Assembly: GCA_027625915.1 (NCBI GenBank)
Contig: JANTQA010000026.1
Span: forward strand, 3,100,001 to 3,164,000
Length of the DNA stretch: 64,000 nucleotides
DNA from: Anaeramoeba flamelloides
Taxonomy: Eukaryota; Metamonada; Anaeramoebidae
Direction: 5' to 3'
A program made the translations under genes and the position numbers. Below the pieces are notes generated by a model, which did not search any database, was not told where the DNA came from, and saw nothing but the letters and a program-made list of their open reading frames with translations. The stretch's first letter is position 1; every line of letters begins with the position of its first letter. This document shows, piece after piece, positions 1 through 11,295 of this stretch.

Positions 1-1596
1 AAAAATGATCCGTTATTTAATTATTCCAATTATCTATCAAGGAGACAATGTAAATATTTACATGGCAAAATTAAATATAATATAAAAAATATGATTAAAC
101 AAACAGTTTCCAATGACAATTCACATTCTGATTCCAATTTATCGATTCAAAAGAATAATAAATTTTATAATTTTTTTAAAGAAACTAACTCATATCTCAA
201 AACATTGTCCGAAAATAAAAAAATAAAAATTATAAAAAAAGGTTTTTCAGAGAAACAATTAAAAAAATTGGGTTATAGAATTTGGCCGAATAATGATAAA
301 TTACAAAATAGATTTGAGGATTTAATTAATGGATACCGAATCAATAAAATATTCTTGGAAGAAAAAAAACCTTCAAAATCAGAAATAATTAAAAGATTAA
401 TAGATTTCCACCCTGAGAAAAAACGCAAAAGCAAAAATCAAAAATATAATCCCATAAATTTGAGAAAAAAATTAAAAACCAATTTTTATCAAATTATTTG
501 CTCTCAGAGATTGAAATTTACGAAAAAAAGTGAACCCGATTTCAAGGAATTATCTCAATTAATTAATATCAAAATAAAATCAATTTCACAATTAAAAGAG
601 CTATATTTCGAATATATTGAAGCCTGCAAAAATAGGATCAAGGAAGATGAAGTGCAAGCAAACTCTTTGCTGTTAGGGAATACTAATGAGAAACAAAATA
701 GGAATCCAAATAAAAAAAATCACTTTGAGATCTCATCAGTAACAGCAAAAAAAATCATCCAAAGAATTGATCTTTTAAAAATTTTATATTCAAAATTTAA
801 AAATACGCCCTATTTAGATCAAATTTTAAAGCAATTGAAACCCATAAACACTAAAAATATTTGGTGGCAAAATGATATACACGATGTCGGTATTATTAGT
901 GGCATTTTTAAATATGGGTTTGATTTTGAAAAAATTATCAATGATCCGAAACTCCCTTTTTTGAAAACAAAAAAAAAGCTTTTGAAAAAGCATCGAAAAA
1001 CATTAAAAAAATTAAAAAAATTACAAGCTAAAAAATCAGAAACAACAGATCCAAAATCTTCACAACAAGTAGCCGTGCCGAAAATGGATTTTCCATCAAA
1101 TAATCTACTTTTTCAAAGAGTAAAATTTATTGTTCAAAATTTTAATATTGCAAATGAGAAATTTCATAATAAATTAATCGAAAAAATGAAGTTGAATTTA
1201 GAACGTACAAGAGATGATCAAATAATTATTAAAGATAAAGATAATCAAAAAAAGAAGGACAAGAAGAAGATAAAAAAGGAGGAGAGGAGGAGGAGGAAGG
1301 AGAAGAAGAGGAGGAGAATGAAGAGGAGGAAGAAGAAGAAGAAGGAGGAGGAGGAGGAGGAGGAGGAGGAGGATGATGATGAGGAGGATGATGATGATGA
1401 TGAGGAGGAGGAGGATGATGATGAGGATGATGAGGATGAGAGGGATGAGGAGGAGAGGAGAAGAAAGAGAAAGAGAAAAGAAAAGAAGAGAAGAAGAGAA
1501 AGAGAAAGAGAAAGAGAAAGAGAAAGAGAAAGAGAAAGGAAAAAGGAAAGTAGACGGAAGAAGAAAAGAAAGAAAAACAAAGGGGAAAAAATGTAA
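1..1596 (+). CDS. C-terminal part of a class III CHD (CHD6-9/Kismet-like) chromatin remodeler, 5' end outside window
   Basis: Frame 1 is open from the first base to TAA at 1594-1596, so the ATG at 91 is probably internal and the gene starts upstream. The 531 visible residues follow the order of the SANT/SLIDE-like region downstream of the helicase in CHD7/CHD8: a WP..L..RF..LI..Y segment near residue 95, a helical stretch, then RIDLL near residue 254 and WWQND..DVGIISGIFKYGF from residue 288, followed by DPKLPFL. In CHD8 I recall the matching series RIELLRRLRE and WWEP..HDGELLRG with DPDFSFL. This module binds linker DNA in remodelers. The last ~115 residues are a Lys/Arg then Glu/Asp then Arg/Glu low-complexity tail. 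The ATPase and chromodomains would lie upstream of the window. The identification comes from recalled motif order, not an alignment. Confidence 0.72.
   Translation, partial: KNDPLFNYSNYLSRRQCKYLHGKIKYNIKNMIKQTVSNDNSHSDSNLSIQKNNKFYNFFKETNSYLKTLSENKKIKIIKKGFSEKQLKKLGYRIWPNNDKLQNRFEDLINGYRINKIFLEEKKPSKSEIIKRLIDFHPEKKRKSKNQKYNPINLRKKLKTNFYQIICSQRLKFTKKSEPDFKELSQLINIKIKSISQLKELYFEYIEACKNRIKEDEVQANSLLLGNTNEKQNRNPNKKNHFEISSVTAKKIIQRIDLLKILYSKFKNTPYLDQILKQLKPINTKNIWWQNDIHDVGIISGIFKYGFDFEKIINDPKLPFLKTKKKLLKKHRKTLKKLKKLQAKKSETTDPKSSQQVAVPKMDFPSNNLLFQRVKFIVQNFNIANEKFHNKLIEKMKLNLERTRDDQIIIKDKDNQKKKDKKKIKKEERRRRKEKKRRRMKRRKKKKKEEEEEEEEEDDDEEDDDDDEEEEDDDEDDEDERDEEERRRKRKRKEKKRRRERERERERERERERKKESRRKKKRKKNKGEKM
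1249..1593 (+). repeat. Purine-rich low-complexity tract encoding the charged tail of the CHD-like protein
   Basis: About 345 nt are almost all purine on the + strand (GAG, GAA, AAG and GAT triplets, ending in a (GAGAAA)n run at about 1495-1540). It stays in frame with the upstream domain and encodes KKEEE, DDDEE and RERERE blocks. The open frames on the opposite strand (poly-Ser, poly-Pro/His) are mirror artefacts. Confidence 0.9.
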
Positions 1597-4500
1597 AAAA
1601 AAAACAAATAGGTATTTGGTGAATATTAAACAAACTTTTAATGCACCTTAATTTTAAAAATTGAAATAAAAAATTTAATAGACTTTAAGATATTTTGTTG
1701 CTAACATTATTTATTATTTTTTTAAAATGATCAACAAAAAATTCTTTTTATTATTTTTCTTTTTATTGAATGGAAGATAAGTAATATCACCAAATGGAAA
1801 ATCATGTTTGTCTGAAACCCTAAAATTTATTTATAGTTTTTTATCCTAGTTATAATATATGCCAGATTATAAATCAAAGGACAACTTTTCTTTCAAGAAG
1901 GAAAAGAAAAAAAAAAAATCATTTTTAAATAAAAACAAGAAAATAAGAAAGAAAAGAAATGTAAGAAAAGCAAAAAGAGAGAGAGTAAAAAAAATTATAA
2001 TAAAAACTTAAAAAATTTTATTTTGTACCCTAAAAGTGTTGAATGGGTTGGTGATTGTTTCCTTTTCTATCGAAAATTTATGGATCACCATCATGATTCA
2101 TTTTAATAAAGAAATCAAAATCTTTGAGAAACTTTAGTATCAAATGAAATATATTATTTGATCAAGATTTAACTTTGAAATTTTTAGACAAATTATATCT
2201 ATAAAGAATTAGCTTTTAAGAAGAAGACTTGGGTTTTCAAAATTTTCTTTTGAGTTAGTTTCGTTTTTTTTTATTTATTATTAATTTTTACAAGTTTCCC
2301 AAATCTTTTTTTCACAAAATCTCAACACATAACACCAGCTGAGTAGCATTCACCTATTCCGAGGATCTATTTCCAAATTATCCAAAAAAAAATCAATCCA
2401 GTTCACTTCAGTTGGTTTAGAATAGCATAAGTTGGATTCAGTTCACCTCAGTATATCGTTTAATTAAACTCTACATAACAAGGAAAATTTTTTCAAAAAA
2501 AAATCTCTAAATTTTGTATTTTTGAAATACACTCATATAATAAACATTATTATACTTAACAATTTTCAAAAAGGTTTACAACTTTTCAAGGTATTAATAG
2601 GAATTGAAAAAAAAATGAAATTTTTCAGTAATATTTTTTTCATTTTTAATTGTAAAAATTTTGAATTTTTTAATTGACTTAGTAGAGAGATAATTTTCAA
2701 GTATTTTTTTAATAGTCTAAAAAGAAACATATTTTTCAATTTTGAAATAGCACAAAATATTTAAATCAAAAGATATCTCTAAATTAAATTGAATATCTGA
2801 TTTTTTATCTGTTTTTGGAATATTTTTTATCATTTTATTTTTTTCTATGTTTGAGTTTTTATATTCATCCCTATTGTTTTCTGCAAATAGCTTTAACATT
2901 TATTTTTTTTTCAATCTTAATGTTCAATCAAAAACTAATTCATTTCAACTTTTTTCATTAAAAAAATACTCCAAAAATAGGTGTTTTTTTGAAAAGTCGG
3001 TATTTTTCAAAAGGGGGGTATTCGGATTTTCATGAGTTTAAAAGCTATCCTTTTTTTATTACAAAAAATTATGATAACTTTGAAAAAATAATTTATAAAA
3101 GAAGTATAACTGAAATTCAATGTAAATTTTTTGCTAACTTTAATTTTCGGTGTTTAAATTTTCCTTGTAGTCTAGTCAGAACAAGTTTCACTTTATTCAT
3201 GATCTAATCAGAAACAACCATACTAATTTTTATTATGACCTCCCCTACACCCTCCAAAACATATAAAAATATAGAGAGCAACACCACAACAACTTAAAAA
3301 GAGAAATTTGGAAAAAGTAAAAAAGTCCAAAAAAAAAAAAAAAAAAAAAATCTTTTGGATATGAATTCTCAAAATAAATAAAAAATAAATTTATCAAACA
3401 TTTAGATATTCCTTATAAAGAAAATAAAAAAAAAAACATAACACTTCACCATTGATATTATTTTAAGCCATTTCAACCTTTTAATTGAGAACCTTACTGA
3501 AAATTCAAAGTAAGTGCGATTAATAAAAGAAAAAAGAAATAAATAAAGACAAAATCGAAGTTTCAAAACAATAACAGTTTTTTCTAATCCAATTCTGTTG
3601 TATGGGATTTTCTTTGGTTGATCTATTATTTAAAAATTTATAAAAAAAATTGAATATTTTTGTAGATCTCCAAAAACACACCATACAGATTTCAATAAAA
3701 AAGTGGCTTAAATTGTATTTGTTGATTTGATTGATTATAATATAATGGATTATTCTTTAAAGTTAATTTTCTTCCTCTTTTTGTTGATTATAATTTTACT
3801 GGTTCTGAAAAGATTAAAATAAAAAAGGATTTTTCATCTCAAAAAAAAAAAAAAAAGGTCAAGTCAAGATTATCTAAATGAGTAATTTTTTGCCTTTAAG
3901 GATATACACTCTAAACTAATTCTTAATATACACAACAAATTCTATCCTTTTATATTGATAATTACTCTTAAGATCTTTTATTCACAGTTTCAAATAAATT
4001 ATTTTTGCAAGTAATGGGGTTTATTTTTTTTTTATATATCTTGTTTGGCTCCAGAAAAATCTCAATTACCGTTTTTTAAAAATTCACTATGGAATTTACT
4101 CATTCTATTAGTTTTTTCTATAAGTTTATTATTAGTACTGATAAATTCTAATAAATTTTTAGTTCAATTTCGATTTTTATAAATCTTACAACTGTTTCTT
4201 CTCAAACATTCCCTAAAAAAGAATATATTTAAGAAAAACTAATTTTGCAGAGTTTCTTAAGACTTGACTTCATAAAATGCTTTATTCAAAGCTAGAGTAT
4301 AAAAATTTCAAAAAGTAAAATCAAGCAAAAAATTTCCAAACATAAATTGTAATTTATCAGTAAAGGTACTAATGACACATTAAAATATAATAATTACCCC
4401 AGAAACCAATACTACTCTTCATTTTTGATTTGTGGTAAGTTAGTATTTCCGATAGTACATTAAATAAAAAAAAAGATCCTCTATTTTTCAACAAAAATAA

Positions 4501-5013
4501 TTTATTTTTATCTTTGGAAAAAGGATAATATTTTCATTCGCTAAAATGAAAGAGTATCATTATTGTTGTATCTGAAGAATTCGTTTGGAATAATCATCTT
4601 TAAATTTGTGATTCTCAAATTTTTCCTACTAAATTTTCTTGTAATTAAATAGAAAGAGGCATTGTTTGGATCTAATTATTCCTCGATCAAAGCTCTGATT
4701 TTGTTTTGTTCACTTCTGAAAATTGTAAAACTTTTTCAAAGCCTTACCCTGAAATGTATTTTAAAAATTTGGTAATTATCTGAAAGTGTTTGAACAGAAG
4801 AAAATGTCTCAAGTTTTAAAAAAGTGATTTGATTTATTGTTGTTAGTTTTTCATTTTTTAAAATCACAAATTTTTTATAAATTTATTTTTTTGTTCAAAC
4901 AATTTATATTCAAATGGTAACAAACACTCTTTCTTCACTATTAACAAAAAAATTTTTCTGATCAACCTTTCTTTCTCTTTGATAACATTCACAAAATAAA
5001 CATTTAAAAATAA
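1597..5013. other. Gene-poor AT-rich intergenic stretch
   Basis: No open frame here has convincing protein-like composition. It contains homopolymer A and T runs, including ~24 A at 3326-3350 flanked by TCC and GGA (a small hairpin), and a degraded copy of a TIR element at about 3540-3810. Nothing else recognised. Confidence 0.6.
3540..3810 (+). mobile_element. Degraded copy of the 21835-22450 TIR element, lacking its nested insertion
   Basis: The order of recognisable blocks (CAATAACAGTTTTTT, then GATCTATTA, TAGATCTCCAAAA, ATGGATTATT, AAAGTTAATTT) matches 21975-22370. The later copy has a 170-bp insertion right after GATCAATTA; this copy reads straight through, so it acts as an empty site. 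The terminal arms are eroded. Confidence 0.6.
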
Positions 5014-5703
5014 AAAAAGATTAACAAAAAAATCGATCAAAAAGAAAAAGAATCGAAAGGAGAAATAATTGTCCATGAAATACCCAAAATAGAGTATGAT
5101 GTTGACAGCTCACCTTTAATATCTAGAAACATAAATAAGTCAAATCAAAATGATCAATTTAACTCTCAACTAAATTTTTTAGATCTATTTGAGACAAAAT
5201 ATTCAAAATATATTTTAAAACTACAAGACTTTTGGGTCTCGCATTGGAAACCATGGGAAGGTGGACCAAAGCCACTCAAAATTCTAATCAAATCCTGCCA
5301 ATCCAAAATTGAAAACCTGAATTCAGTGCCTACACAAGAAGAGATTGAAGAAATGGTTGTAAAAATTCGTGAAGAAAATGTTGGCATTTGGAAAAATTTG
5401 AATACCACACAAGGGAAAGGGACAGTTCGTATTCGATCTTCACAAAAGGTTGACTTTCAAAAAATTCGTCCTAATACTTTAAACAGGTTCCTATCTTCAA
5501 CCATAAAAATCCTTTATCTGGTTAATGACAATAACTATAAAGTGGACTTTGCAGATTTGGATCGGAAATATGTGAAAACAAGACACAAGCAAATCCGAAA
5601 AAATCAGAAAAATAAAGATGGTGATAATGTTCTTGTCATTTTCCCATTAATCCTCAAGGGGAAGAAAATTTATAAGAAGGGAAGAATAGCGACTTTAATT
5701 TAA
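5014..5703 (+). CDS. Unrecognised coding exon or 5'-truncated gene
   Basis: An open frame of ~229 codons runs from after a TAA at 5011-5013 to TAA at 5701-5703. It has no ATG near its beginning; the first in-frame ATG is at 5353. A GTG at 5326 is not credible as a eukaryotic start. Composition is protein-like, with tryptophan-rich FWVSHWKPWEGGPKPL near 5230-5277 and a conserved-looking C-terminal part (ILYLVNDNNYKVDF, YVKTRHKQIRKNQKNKDG, LVIFPLILKGKKIYKKG). I do not recognise the family. It may be the last exon of a gene whose earlier exons I did not find, possibly spliced to the upstream CHD-like gene since 3-kb introns occur in this genome, or a truncated relic. There is no obvious polypyrimidine acceptor. 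Confidence 0.45.
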   Translation, partial: KKINKKIDQKEKESKGEIIVHEIPKIEYDVDSSPLISRNINKSNQNDQFNSQLNFLDLFETKYSKYILKLQDFWVSHWKPWEGGPKPLKILIKSCQSKIENLNSVPTQEEIEEMVVKIREENVGIWKNLNTTQGKGTVRIRSSQKVDFQKIRPNTLNRFLSSTIKILYLVNDNNYKVDFADLDRKYVKTRHKQIRKNQKNKDGDNVLVIFPLILKGKKIYKKGRIATLI

Positions 5704-6734
5704 ATTAACCATAATACCTTCGTGATCATCAACCAAGATCATTCAAAAGAATTAAAGTTTTCTATTTTGAAATATTTTCAAAAGTTGATTTTATTATCCA
5801 AATTAATTAATCTTTATTTTTATTTAGTGACGAAAACTATTACTAGAATTTAGTTTTTAAATAGACAACGTTTTTATTTCTCTAATATATTTTTTCCCCA
5901 TTGGCTACGTATGAAACCAGAAAGAAAACTAAACTTCAAAATGATTGTTTGGATGTGATTTCTGGAAAATCTTTCAATATTTTTAGATTATTTTCACTTT
6001 AGGGGTATTTGAATTTTATGATCAGTGAATTCACTTTTATGACAAAAAACTCATTTGTTGTCTTAAAAGACTATTGAGTTGAGAAATCTTGTTATTATAA
6101 AATCCTGTTTTTTTTCTCAAAGTGCCAAACTAAGAGGAGTGAAAGAATTGCTGAATTTTGTGGGGATTGGATATTACTTTTAATATAAAAAAAAATATTA
6201 TTATTGACTTAAAAGAATCTTGAACCAAGAAATCTTGTTATGATAATTTAGGTTTTATTCAAAATTTTATAAAATTATTATTTTTCACCAATCCTAAAAT
6301 TTACATTGAAAAGGTTCGATAATTAAAATCCGAGTATTTCACTTACTTTCCACATCATATTAAAATATTAGTGAGTTTCGGAAAATGGCGTTAATACACT
6401 TTAATTTAAAGTAGATAGTAAAAGGAAATAAAAAGTAAAGATAACTTTTAAATTTATCTTGTTTTGTTCAAGAATAAGAAAAAATTTGGATCCTTAAATG
6501 TTTTAATAATTTTTATAAAATCTTAAAGTACTCTAATTTGTAATATTTTTTATTTATTTTCAAAAGACATTTTTTAAAATTGTTTTTCTATCTACAACAT
6601 TGGATTTCAGTTCTCACCAAACATAAAATTGTTAATACTTTGGTTATATCTTCACACTAGATTCGGAAATAATTAAATTATTTGTGGAATTAAGCTGTAA
6701 ATTATAATGGAACAAAAATTCATACGTCTCTAAA

Positions 6735-7340
6735 AAATCTATTATAAATATTATTGAACAATAAATTACTATTATTTTCCCAAATAAAAAATGAAAATTT
6801 TTAGTTCACCTTTGAAAATAATTGTTAAATTAGTGGAAAAAAATACAAAGATCTTTAACTAATCATTTTGAAATGATATTTTTAGACAAGAAATTAAACT
6901 TCCTTATTTAGTTAACTCTAAGAAAAAAATTTTACTCTGCTAATTTAGTTGTTACATTTATAATTGATTTTCGCTTTCGAAAGAAATTGAAATCAAAATT
7001 TTCATTTATTAATTGGAAAATAACAGTATTATATTTTTTTCCTAAGGTTTTCTATAAAAAATTGTAATCTTTGGAATTTTTTTTTAATTAACTTTTCTAA
7101 ATCTAAAAATAGAAATCCAAATAGTATTATTCCAATTTGTAATAATTCATGTTCGAACCCCCTTAATAACAATTTTTTAATTTTTTTAATTTCAAGATTT
7201 TACAAATAATTATGAACATAAATATAACCTAAAAATTAATTGCATTATTTTCTTAATATGAAAATTGTTGTATCAATATATTTCCAATATGCCAAAATAA
7301 TTTGTAAAAATAATCTTCAGTTAATTATTTAATTTTGTTA
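6735..7340 (+). repeat. Dispersed repeat D1, copy 1
   Basis: Shares ordered blocks with 25440-25890 and 43450-43700: CAATAAATTA, CTTTT.CAAATCTAAAAATA.AAA.CCAAA, TTTCAA.GATT, TTAT.AACATAAA, and the AATATATTTCCAATAT block. Copies are diverged and no terminal structure was found. It may be untranslated mobile-element sequence. Confidence 0.5.
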
Positions 7341-7719
7341 AAAAATAGAATTTTTTAGAATTAATTTATATTTGAAGAAAAATTGTCAAAAGATGTTGTT
7401 CAACTTTGAAGTCTTATCTCGAATACTCTACCGTTAAATAAGTTATAAAATCCAGATATTTTTCTTAATGTGTTGTGTTTTTTATTAATGTATTTAGAGA
7501 AGGGGTTAATTAAATAAAATTTTATCAAAAAAAAAAAAAAAAAGAGAGAAGAAAAAATTGTTCATTTTTTAACAAAAATGAATCATTTGACGAACCATTG
7601 TATAAATATCTTATTTTTTTTAAATTGGAGGTTGGAAACTAATTTCCTATAACAACCATTTTGTTTTTCTTAATTCAAAAGAATTGAGTAAAATCTTTAA
7701 TTTTTCTCCATTTTTTTGA

Positions 7720-7805
7720 ATTCTGAAAAAAAAAGCTGTTAGCCTTTTTGTAAACTATTAAATTAAAAAAAAACCTAGGTACTCTAGGGTACTTTACGAA
7801 ACTTA
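7720..7805. repeat. Fragment of the palindrome-mosaic repeat
   Basis: A TTCTGAAAAAAAAAGCTGTTAG block and CCTAGGTACTCTAGGGTACT followed by TTACGAAACTTA resemble the right end of the copy at 12939-13475 (GCTAGGTACTTGACGGCACT). Only an end piece is present. Confidence 0.45.
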
Positions 7806-8104
7806 CCCCAATTTATAATTTTTTTCGAAATTTCAATAAAGAATCGGAATTTTCTATATCATTAACCAACTTACAACAGATAATAAATATTAATTTTGAA
7901 TAATATCTAATATATTATATTTGAGTTGTTTATTATTTTCATTTATCTGGATTAATTACTTTATCCAAAATTTTCATTTTTTTTCACAGAGTTGACAAAT
8001 GTAAAAGAAAATAGTCAAAATAGTTTATAATTTCAAGATTCGATAACTTTTTTAAAAAGTTGTAAAAAAATACAAATTTACAAGTGCTAATATAATATTA
8101 ATAG

Positions 8105-8235
8105 TTGTTCTTCGAACTCCCCAATATTATCTTATATCACTTCGAACAATCATTTTTTTTTTTTTTTTTCGTTCTTCCAGGCCAAACTCGAATAATAACA
8201 ACATGATTGTTTCCAAATCATAACATAAAAATATA
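8105..8235 (+). repeat. Dispersed repeat R1, 3' end only
   Basis: Contains the conserved R1 terminus: TTCTTCGAACTCC, CTTATATCACTTCGAACAAT, TCGTTCTTCCAGGCCAAACT and GATTGTTTCCAAATC. This corresponds to the last ~130 bp of the copies at 20080-21165 and 49150-50245. The 5' part is missing, as in truncated retro-copies. Confidence 0.7.
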
Positions 8236-9060
8236 TTTATTTTATTTATTTTTTATTTTATTTTGAATTGGTTATCTTAATGAGAAGATGACTGATTTTG
8301 AATCGGTCAGACTCTGCTCAAGAGATTATAAAATAAACATTTGAAAATGAATTATTGTCTTTAAAACAAAAAAAAAAAAATACAAATACATCAAAAGTAA
8401 AGTGAAAAGTCTAAAGAAAAGTGCAATTTTCCACTCATTAAAAAACGACATTTATTTTTTTTATCTAAAAGTTTATTCAATATTTCAAATCAAGTTAAAA
8501 CAATTAGAATAAAATACAATTTTATGTGTAGGAACCAATAAATTTTCACAAAATGATGGTTTAAATATGATAAAAAATCATTAAACCCTTAAAAAAAAGT
8601 GTATTATTATAAACTTATACCATTTTTTTGATATTCAGTAAATTGCATTTGGTATAAATTTTTTGAATTGTAAATTCTTCCTGATTTTGAAGAATAGTCT
8701 CTTGAGTTCTGTTTCTTAACTCATCAAAAAATTACTTTTCCAGAATAATAGCAAAAATAGAAATTTAGATCTTTCATTGGTTTTTTTGAAAGTTCATATT
8801 TCAAATTAATTAAAGTTTGACTCTTTAAAATAATGATTTTCAAGAAGAGAAAATTTTGATCTTTATATATTGACAGTTTGTTTTCATAGGGAACTTTAAT
8901 AATATCGGTTAGGAGATTGAAAAGCCACCTTCACCTTGTGAAAATAGACATTTCCTGAAATTTTTATTTTCAAAAAGGATCTTTATCAGTTTAATATCAT
9001 TTACAGGGATCAAAATAAAGTGTGCACAAAGACAATAATCCGTGTTTCAAAATATTATCC

Positions 9061-9165
9061 ATGCTTTTTTTTATTCTTGTACCAAGGCAACATCCAATCT
9101 ACTACCAAAAAGTATACTTTGGTTCAAATCAATTTTGAAAGTAAAGGTCTGATTATTTTCAGTTA
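9061..9165 (-). pseudogene. Relic resembling the first exon of the RCC1-BTB gene
   Basis: On the minus strand this stretch parallels 24591-24710. Both read AAAATTGATTTGAAC, then a similar LFGSRL or LLGSEL segment, a run of A, and GCATGGATAATATTTTGA, matching GCATCGAATTTATTTTGA. The translation starts KIDLNQSILFGSRLDVAL against KIDLNEEILLGSELVVPL at the better copy. No other RCC1 exons were found next to it, so it looks like an isolated fragment. Confidence 0.45.
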
Positions 9166-9884
9166 AATTTAAATTATTCATGCAAATAGTTGAAAATTTT
9201 TCATTTTTTTCTCAATTTTTTTGAATTTTTTAAAGATTTTGAGGATAAAAATTTTCATAAAAATTTACTCTATTTTTTGAGATAAATTTTGCAATTTGAT
9301 CCTTCATTTTTAGAATTTCTTTTTAAATAATAGAACTTTAAGAAACCAGTACCATATTTTTTAGGGTTTATTGTTGAGTTTCTTTGATTGGTTAATGTAT
9401 TGGTCAACTATTACAAAAAAACACGCTATTTCTTTTGAAACACGTATTATATTTTTTTGCACTGGTTATTTTGACTACAGTAATCAATTCTGTAATATTA
9501 CATTCTTCTCACATTCTTCTCACATTCTTAGATCCCTAGCCTAACATATGAATACAATAATAAAGAATGAAATAATTAAATAGAGACGATATATTCCAAT
9601 TGATTTCTTTGAATAGATTTTTGGTTTAAAAGAAAAATGAGAAAAGGTGCTGATTGATTTTTATTATTATTTATTCAAACACTAGCACAATTAAAGTATT
9701 TTGTAACCTATTTTAAGACAGACAAATAATATTAATACAAGAATATGAAAAGTACTTTTCTTTTAATCTATTTTTCAATAATGGAAATAAATGGGAATGC
9801 TTATAGAAGAAAAATGTAACAAATTCAATTCATTTTTTTTAAAAACCAAATAAAGTTTTTCTTTTTGAATATTTCTTGAACCAA

Positions 9885-10511
9885 ATGGACAGTCTTGTAG
9901 GATTTGTTGGAAAAAATTATGTTTTAATGGCTGGAGACACTAATGCAGGAAGATCGATCATGAGACTCAAAGACGATTTTGATAAATTGGTCCAAATTGA
10001 CAGCCACAAAATACTTGCCAAATCAGGGGAAATCGGAGATGGAAACCAATTTTGTAATTTGATTATCAGGAATGTGTCTCTTTATCGAATAAGGAACGAA
10101 ACCGAATTGACGACAAAATCTGTAGCACATTATACACGTAGACAATTAGCAACCGCAATCAGAAAGAACCCTTATTCTGTTAACCTTCTTTTAGGTGGCT
10201 ATGACAAAAAGGATCAAAAGGGATCCTTGTATTATCTTGACTATTTGGGCTCAAGTAAAAAAATTAATTATGGAGCGCACGGATATGCTGCTTTGTTTGT
10301 TGGCTCGATACTTGATCGCTTTTGGAAAGAAGATCTTGACTTTGAAGATGGCCTTGAGCTAATGAAAAAATGTCTGAGGGAAGTTGAAAAAAGATTAATT
10401 ATCGGTACAAGATGCTTCGTAATTAAAATGATTAACTCAGACGGTATCTCTGTAGTTGAAAAAGTAATGATAAACTCTGAAAAAAAAAATGAAATTGAAG
10501 AAGAAAATTAA
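9885..10511 (+). CDS. PSMB2: 20S proteasome subunit beta type-2 (beta-4, PSMB2/Pre1-like)
   Basis: Single exon, 208 residues, ATG at 9885; the upstream in-frame TTG at 9876 is not a plausible start. Beta-4 is a non-catalytic subunit of the 20S core inner ring, and the protein lacks a propeptide and catalytic N-terminal threonine. Family landmarks appear in order: MDSLVGFVGKNYVLMAGDT, MRLKDDFDKL, KILAKSGEIGDGNQF, NVSLYRIRNETEL, HYTRRQLATAIRKNPYSVN, LLLGGYD, LYYLDYLGS, YGAHGYAALF, SILDRFW and LMKKCLREVEKRLIIGT. These match human PSMB2 segment by segment (for example NVQLYKMRNGYEL, FTRRNLADCLR, VNLLLAGYDE, LYYMDYLA and SILDRYY). It ends in a short charged tail (KKNEIEEEN), slightly longer than the usual ~201 residues. 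It is uninterrupted and looks functional. A pyrimidine-rich tract follows the stop. Confidence 0.95.
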   Translation: MDSLVGFVGKNYVLMAGDTNAGRSIMRLKDDFDKLVQIDSHKILAKSGEIGDGNQFCNLIIRNVSLYRIRNETELTTKSVAHYTRRQLATAIRKNPYSVNLLLGGYDKKDQKGSLYYLDYLGSSKKINYGAHGYAALFVGSILDRFWKEDLDFEDGLELMKKCLREVEKRLIIGTRCFVIKMINSDGISVVEKVMINSEKKNEIEEEN

Positions 10512-11295
10512 AAAAAAGAAGGTTTTCTTTTTTTCTTTTTTTCTTTTTCTTTTATTTTTTCTTTTTCGTTTATTTTTTCTTTTTCTTTTATTTTTTTTTT
10601 TCATTCACTAAAAAAAAACAAGAGAAAAACAATAAAAAAATTTATAACCTCTGTTTCGTTGTTACATTATTCTTTGCGATCTTGTTTTTTGAATTTATTT
10701 TCTCAGCAAATTCAAAAAAAAATAAATTGACAACAAAAAAACATCAAAAAAAATGCTGTCAAACAGCCATTAAAATTTCTTTTCATCTTTCTTTTTTTCT
10801 CTTCTTTCCCAAAAAAGATTCAAGATCTTTGTTAAATCTTTTGAGTACTTTATTCTAAAAAACAAATTATTCACAGAGTATGTTCGTTTTTAAACAATCT
10901 TTTATTTTTAATATTAACAATTGCTCTCTAAAAAACAAGGCAAACATATTATTATTAACTGCATTTTGGGGATAAATGTAATGAAATAATTCATCTGGCT
11001 TTTCTTTTGAAATTCTGTGTATATTTATATTCTTTTCATTTGAAATCACATTCACCTCATATAGAAACAAAAAAAAGAAATGGGTACATCAAATATAGCC
11101 AATTTCAATTCATTTTGTTGGTGTACTTTGAAAAAAAAGGAACATTATTCCAAAATTGTTTCCAATTATTAATCCAAAGGCCCAGATTATTAATATTATT
11201 AAAATTTTAATTAAGCAAGTTGGAATCTTCATAGACTTCAATAACAATCAAGGGTTCTAATAATATTGCCGTAAAAGAAAATTTTGTGATTAAGA

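Larger units (their letters stand above)
5704..9884. other. Intergenic stretch of dispersed repeat copies
   Basis: No gene recognised. It holds a D1 repeat copy (6735-7340), a palindrome-mosaic end fragment (about 7720-7800, with CCTAGGTACTCTAGGGTACT), an R1 3' end (8105-8235), a relic resembling RCC1-BTB exon 1 (9061-9165), a stretch at 9290-9380 repeated at 26930-27020, and a tandem of CACATTCTTCT units at 9501-9530. Confidence 0.6.

Noticed and set aside
1229-1651. Several open frames on both strands over the purine tract (poly-Ser, poly-Pro/His, poly-Met/Arg)
   Set aside because: They mirror the GAG/GAA/GAT repeats of the CHD-like coding tail; composition is not that of real proteins.
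8111-8165. TTCGAA-rich segments that could suggest tRNA B boxes
   Set aside because: No matching A box, acceptor stem or cloverleaf could be drawn; the segments are part of repeat R1.
9876-9884. Start of the proteasome gene at TTG
   Set aside because: Eukaryotic initiation and family length favour the ATG three codons later.
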